A DNA stretch of 64,000 nucleotides. Source: Brumimicrobium sp. Its GTDB lineage: Bacteria; Bacteroidota; Bacteroidia; Flavobacteriales_D; Crocinitomicaceae. The stretch is from positions 1,226,923 through 1,290,922 of the forward strand of contig JAMLGZ010000001.1 of the NCBI GenBank assembly GCA_023957385.1. The letters run 5' to 3'. The notes below the pieces were generated by a model, which had not been told where the DNA came from, did not search any database, and saw only the letters and a list, made by a program, of their open reading frames with translations. Both the position numbers and the translations under genes were made by a program. Positions 61,027 through 64,000 of the stretch are shown one piece after another; position 1 is the stretch's first letter; each line of letters starts with the position of its first letter.

Positions 61027-62979
61027 TTGGAACTACAACGCAGACTGGTAAAAGATAAGCAAGAAGAAATCGACACCATTATCTGGACAGCCACAGGAAA
61101 AGTAAAAGAAATCCGCAGAACTTTGGCTAGTGAAAAGAAAAACCTTATTTTTGATTATAATAGTTTTGGACAAAGAATTGCAAAGCACGTGTACAACAAC
61201 CAAACAGATATGCTCGAAAAAAGTACATATTACATTTTAGATGCTCAAGGCAATCAGTTGAGTATGTATGATTATTTGGTAGATACGGCAGAAAATACCG
61301 CCAAATACTATTTATCCGAACGGAATATTTATGGTTCGTCTAGGTTGGGTACAACCAAAGATGTAGTTAATATGTTTAATCCTACAACTTTACCAAGTTA
61401 CGGAACAGTCGGCAACAGAAACTATGAGCTCACCAACCACTTAGGAAATGTGCTAACTGTAATAAACGACATCAAATACCCATTAGCGGACAATGGAACG
61501 ATAACGGGTTATCAAACTGGTATTTCCCATGTATTTGATTACTCACCTTTTGGTGCGCCACTCGATGGAAGAACGATAGAACAAACCCTTTACCAAGAAG
61601 TAACCACTTCAACAACTACGTACACCACGGAGTATGCTTTAGAAGAGCACTTTGATTCCTCTCCGAATTGGACCCCTTTAACGGCATTAAGTCAGGTGAG
61701 TTATCCGAGTCAGGTAATGCGGGTAAAAAACACCCAAACCACCAAGAAAACAATTGGAGCAACAGAAAGCTTTACCACAGGAGATGGCGTGCATAGTTTA
61801 AGTTTTAAAAGCATAGTTATTCCAAAAGATTTATGTCAAGCTATAATTATTAAGAATTCTTTAGCTACTCCTCAATTTAATCAAAACTTATATTTACAGG
61901 TTATTATACGCAACCAAAATGGCGTTGTTGTAGCCACGGACAGCATAAATGTTACGGGTAATTACCCTGATTTTCTTAATTTTACAGCAACTTCAGGTTA
62001 CACATATTCTGTAGAGTTCGTTATGCGAAGTGTTTGCCGCTCAAATGCAGTCAATAATTACTTTGAGGTGGATGATGTGTTGATTACCTATGAGGAAGCA
62101 ACAACCGAGGAGCATACGGAGTTTGTAGCGAGTGGGGCTTATCTATGGGGATTTAATACACAACAACGTGTAGATGAAATTAGCGGAAAAGGCAACCATT
62201 ACACCGCAGAGTTTTGGGAATACTCGCCAAGGCTTGGGAAGAGGTGGAATTTGGATCCAGTTGTGAAACATCATTTAAGTGGCTATTCTGTTCTGTCTAA
62301 TAATCCAATAATTATGATTGACCCGAATGGGGATACAGACTACTATAATTTGAGAGGTAAAAAAGTGGGAAGCGATGGCAAAGATAATGGATTAATAGGT
62401 GTTGTACATAGCAATAAGATTTCAAGACAAATTAAAAGGGCTAAATTCAAATTAGTTGAAACACCTGCAAATGGTGATAAATTTACTGGTGGTTTTATTA
62501 TTCATAAAGATATTTTTTCAAAGACTGTTGAAATGGCAGGTTTAGCTAAATCTGATAGAGAATTATCTACAACTTTAGATAAAAATTTGGACGGTGGATA
62601 TTCTTCGAGTCCAATATTAGAAGGAGATATAGTAGATTTAAATAAACCAAATCAAAGTGCAAGTGTTCCAGTGGCTAAAGGTGAAATAAGCATACATACC
62701 CATCCATTAGGTAGCGGAGGAATTGGAGGCACTTCATTTGATAACGAACCATCATTATTTTCTAATAACAATAAATATAAAAATGATGAACAGATGTTCA
62801 AAGAACATGAGATGAATATAATTATTGGTAATAGTCAATTCGCTAAACAGGTTGACAAATATTCTCCTAAAATGTCACAAGGTAGTTTGCAAATAAAAAT
62901 ATTTGGAAATGATATTGACAAAAAAATAGGAGTTATTGATGTCAAAGCAGCTAAAAAAATCAATAAGAAAATCAAATAA
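61027..62979 (+). CDS. RHS cassette 5: RHS core with JAB-like tip, 5'-truncated
   Basis: Open for 650 codons but without an ATG at the start; the frame begins at a TTG and homology to cassette 4 begins at RLVKDKQEE. The first in-frame ATG is at 61210. Core: TYYILDAQGNQLS, RNIYGSSRLG, YELTNHLGNVLTVI, YSPFGAPLDGRTIE, a third type of beta-rich insert (about 185-365), YLWGFNTQQRVDEI, RRWNLDPVVKHH-type and IMIDPNGDTDYY. The tip (about 436-650) opens DYYNLRGKKVGSDGKDNG and has ISIHTHPLG at about 555-563 then SFDNEPS, fitting a JAB/MPN metal-site (HxHP...SxD) as in JAB-like polymorphic-toxin domains. Truncation suggests a silent donor cassette. Confidence 0.75.
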   Translation: MELQRRLVKDKQEEIDTIIWTATGKVKEIRRTLASEKKNLIFDYNSFGQRIAKHVYNNQTDMLEKSTYYILDAQGNQLSMYDYLVDTAENTAKYYLSERNIYGSSRLGTTKDVVNMFNPTTLPSYGTVGNRNYELTNHLGNVLTVINDIKYPLADNGTITGYQTGISHVFDYSPFGAPLDGRTIEQTLYQEVTTSTTTYTTEYALEEHFDSSPNWTPLTALSQVSYPSQVMRVKNTQTTKKTIGATESFTTGDGVHSLSFKSIVIPKDLCQAIIIKNSLATPQFNQNLYLQVIIRNQNGVVVATDSINVTGNYPDFLNFTATSGYTYSVEFVMRSVCRSNAVNNYFEVDDVLITYEEATTEEHTEFVASGAYLWGFNTQQRVDEISGKGNHYTAEFWEYSPRLGKRWNLDPVVKHHLSGYSVLSNNPIIMIDPNGDTDYYNLRGKKVGSDGKDNGLIGVVHSNKISRQIKRAKFKLVETPANGDKFTGGFIIHKDIFSKTVEMAGLAKSDRELSTTLDKNLDGGYSSSPILEGDIVDLNKPNQSASVPVAKGEISIHTHPLGSGGIGGTSFDNEPSLFSNNNKYKNDEQMFKEHEMNIIIGNSQFAKQVDKYSPKMSQGSLQIKIFGNDIDKKIGVIDVKAAKKINKKIK

Positions 62980-62989
62980 ATTATTCAAT

Positions 62990-63544
62990 ATGAAGACGAT
63001 TGTACTTAGCCTTTTGATTTTAATATTTAATAATTTATTCACTTTTAGTCAAGATACATTATACCTTAAAAACGCTCCAAATAAAAGCGACTTAAATTTT
63101 AAGTATTTATGTGCTGATTCAATGTTTACGATTATGAATGGGAAGGTAATAAATTTAGAATATATCGAAGATTCTGTTTTATTAGACTTTAATAATGAAA
63201 TTTACTCCAAAGTAAAAAAATTTTATTTCATTATAAATAAGAGTAAGATTATTGATAGCTGTTCATATTATTTTTGGATAAAGTACGAACGAGATTTTAT
63301 ACCCTTTTTTGTGTTAGGTTATCTTATCAACGAATCAATGAATGGTATAAAATTTAATTTATACACCTATAAAAGAAGATTTTTTTCTTTAAAAAAAGAA
63401 AGAATAGGATTTGTTGTTAGTTTAAATTATGGGTATTCTAGTTTAACAGGTAAAGTTAAAAATGTGGGTGATTACTCACCAGAATGTGTGCATGAATGGG
63501 GTAGGGATCCTTGTGAATTGGTCGGGGGTCTCGTATCAGATTAG
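62990..63544 (+). CDS. Exported small protein, candidate immunity protein of cassette 5
   Basis: Function not recognised. The ATG at 62990 starts a clean signal peptide (MKTIVLSLLILIFNNLFTFSQ), 10 bp after the cassette 5 stop; an in-frame ATG at 62936 inside the tip would hide it. About 184 aa, beta-rich. The last residues (about LVGGLVSD) fall in boundary DNA that carries TCAGATTAGCAGA, so the original C-terminus may have been altered. Confidence 0.62.
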   Translation: MKTIVLSLLILIFNNLFTFSQDTLYLKNAPNKSDLNFKYLCADSMFTIMNGKVINLEYIEDSVLLDFNNEIYSKVKKFYFIINKSKIIDSCSYYFWIKYERDFIPFFVLGYLINESMNGIKFNLYTYKRRFFSLKKERIGFVVSLNYGYSSLTGKVKNVGDYSPECVHEWGRDPCELVGGLVSD

Positions 63545-63805
63545 CAGAAGAAACTGAGTCGTTACTCCCAAGACAACAATGAACAAAAACCCTCAATCCA
63601 ATGAAATGAATAACATAACATGTATTTCTCTGCCAAAATATCATCCGAAGCGCAATCTCTGCCCCGGCGTAGGGTGATAGCTTGCGAACGTGGCTGGCGA
63701 GATGTTTGTGGCAATTGGGCGAGTAAATTTACCAGTTCAATGCCAACAAACACCGCCAGCCAAGGAGCAACTAAAGCCCGAAGACGGAATTGGCAGCCAA
63801 AGAGA
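63545..63805. other. Boundary DNA right of cassette 5
   Basis: GC-richer than the cassettes. Begins with the diverged boundary motif TCGTTACTCCCAAGA (63559-63573). A frame reading SRIRLAEETESLLPRQQ ends here (63529-63582), matching the split VRLADKN / EAAPPLLPR pieces after cassette 4. The long minus frames show no recognisable domain. No promoter or terminator was recognised. Confidence 0.5.
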
Positions 63806-64000
63806 AAAGAGATTTCCTCCAACCTCCACGCCCTTGAAATCACCCCCACCAATCGAATGTACATCGCAGGGGAAAATGGGGCGTTTTTATACTCTCCGCA
63901 AGGAACAGGGCAGGGAGCTTCACCGCTGGTGGTTCAAAACCATGGCACGCAAAATTATTACTCCATAACGGGCGGCTACTACTCGCTGGCCGATTTACAG
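63806..64000 (+). CDS. Partial coding region open to the right edge
   Basis: A frame reading LHALEITPTNRMYIAGEN, GAFLYSP, then PLVVQNHGTQNYYSITGG and YYSLADLQ continues out of the window. Residue pattern looks like real exported beta-rich protein, and third codon positions are much more G/C-rich (ACC, CCC, GCC, CTG) than in the rest of the window. The frame is open back to 63614 (ATG at 63620), but the part before 63806 is Arg-rich and does not look coding. Could be the start of a larger RHS-related or surface protein; not recognised. Confidence 0.45.

Noticed and set aside
53435..62979. One giant RHS gene broken by sequencing errors
   Set aside because: The same core motifs recur in each block and unrelated partner genes lie between them, so these are separate cassettes.
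63456..63968. Minus frames of 62 and 100 aa and a 92-aa + frame at the right end
   Set aside because: They span boundary DNA and overlap the more plausible + frame with MYIAGEN; no signature seen.
1..64000. tRNA, rRNA, tmRNA and intact transposase genes
   Set aside because: The intergenic stretches were read on both strands; no cloverleaf, rRNA stretch or transposase motif was recognised. A covariance-model scan could still find a missed small RNA.

Overview
The window looks like a chromosome segment of a marine or freshwater Bacteroidota, most likely Flavobacteriales (Crocinitomicaceae-like is a guess). The evidence is AT-rich DNA, a fused LpxC-FabZ, the type IX secretion regulator PorX, a T9SS-sorted cargo protein, ribosomal protein THX, PD40/OmpA proteins, and promoter -7 boxes of the Bacteroidota TAnnTTTG form, in two cases with a TTG 19-20 bp upstream. 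No rRNA, tRNA, CRISPR array or intact insertion sequence was found.

Positions 1-52347 are ordinary housekeeping DNA in short operons: htpG (cut by the left edge); surE-(small membrane protein)-lpxB; a SpoIID/LytB protein; recQ; ilvE; an esterase-FAH-exonuclease run; a PD40/OmpA protein; a 2-oxoacid dehydrogenase E2; a glycosyltransferase fusion; ridA; an M16 peptidase pair; an ECF sigma operon; hpf; recR; smpB; a bile-acid-symporter homologue; serC-serA; a THX protein with a histone H1-like tail; an rRNA/tRNA methyltransferase; HU; degT-MATE-fmt; rsfS-ftsH-DUF2007-cdsA-psd; birA; an HD phosphohydrolase; an OmpA protein; a WecA-like transferase; a patatin; rlmD; the lipid A run (HD protein)-lpxD-lpxC/fabZ-lpxA; then porX, a T9SS cargo gene, tsaE and ald. 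Together these cover envelope construction (lipid A, phospholipid, O-antigen/teichoic-type precursors, T9SS control), ribosome upkeep and protein quality control.

From 52348 to the right edge the DNA changes character. It holds a tandem array of at least four RHS-core cassettes plus one decayed remnant, all on the + strand and none with a full-length RHS N-terminus. Each cassette repeats the same RHS-associated core, then switches to an unrelated C-terminal tip: a metzincin-type zinc protease, an unrecognised tip, LysM plus an unknown domain, and a JAB-like tip. Each tip is followed at once, usually overlapping, by a small unrelated gene, as expected for toxin/immunity pairs. Four of the five partner genes encode exported or lipid-anchored proteins. 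The core also carries a second variable part, an inserted beta-rich domain that differs between cassettes. Two cassettes are frameshifted, one by a single T and one by a 23-bp insertion resembling a dispersed palindromic motif. The array is best read as a reservoir of displaced polymorphic-toxin tips with their immunity genes, next to repeat-rich, locally GC-rich boundary DNA.

Two copies of a roughly 125-bp structured intergenic element (21758-21881 and 37259-37383) with competing foldings are the other notable non-coding feature.
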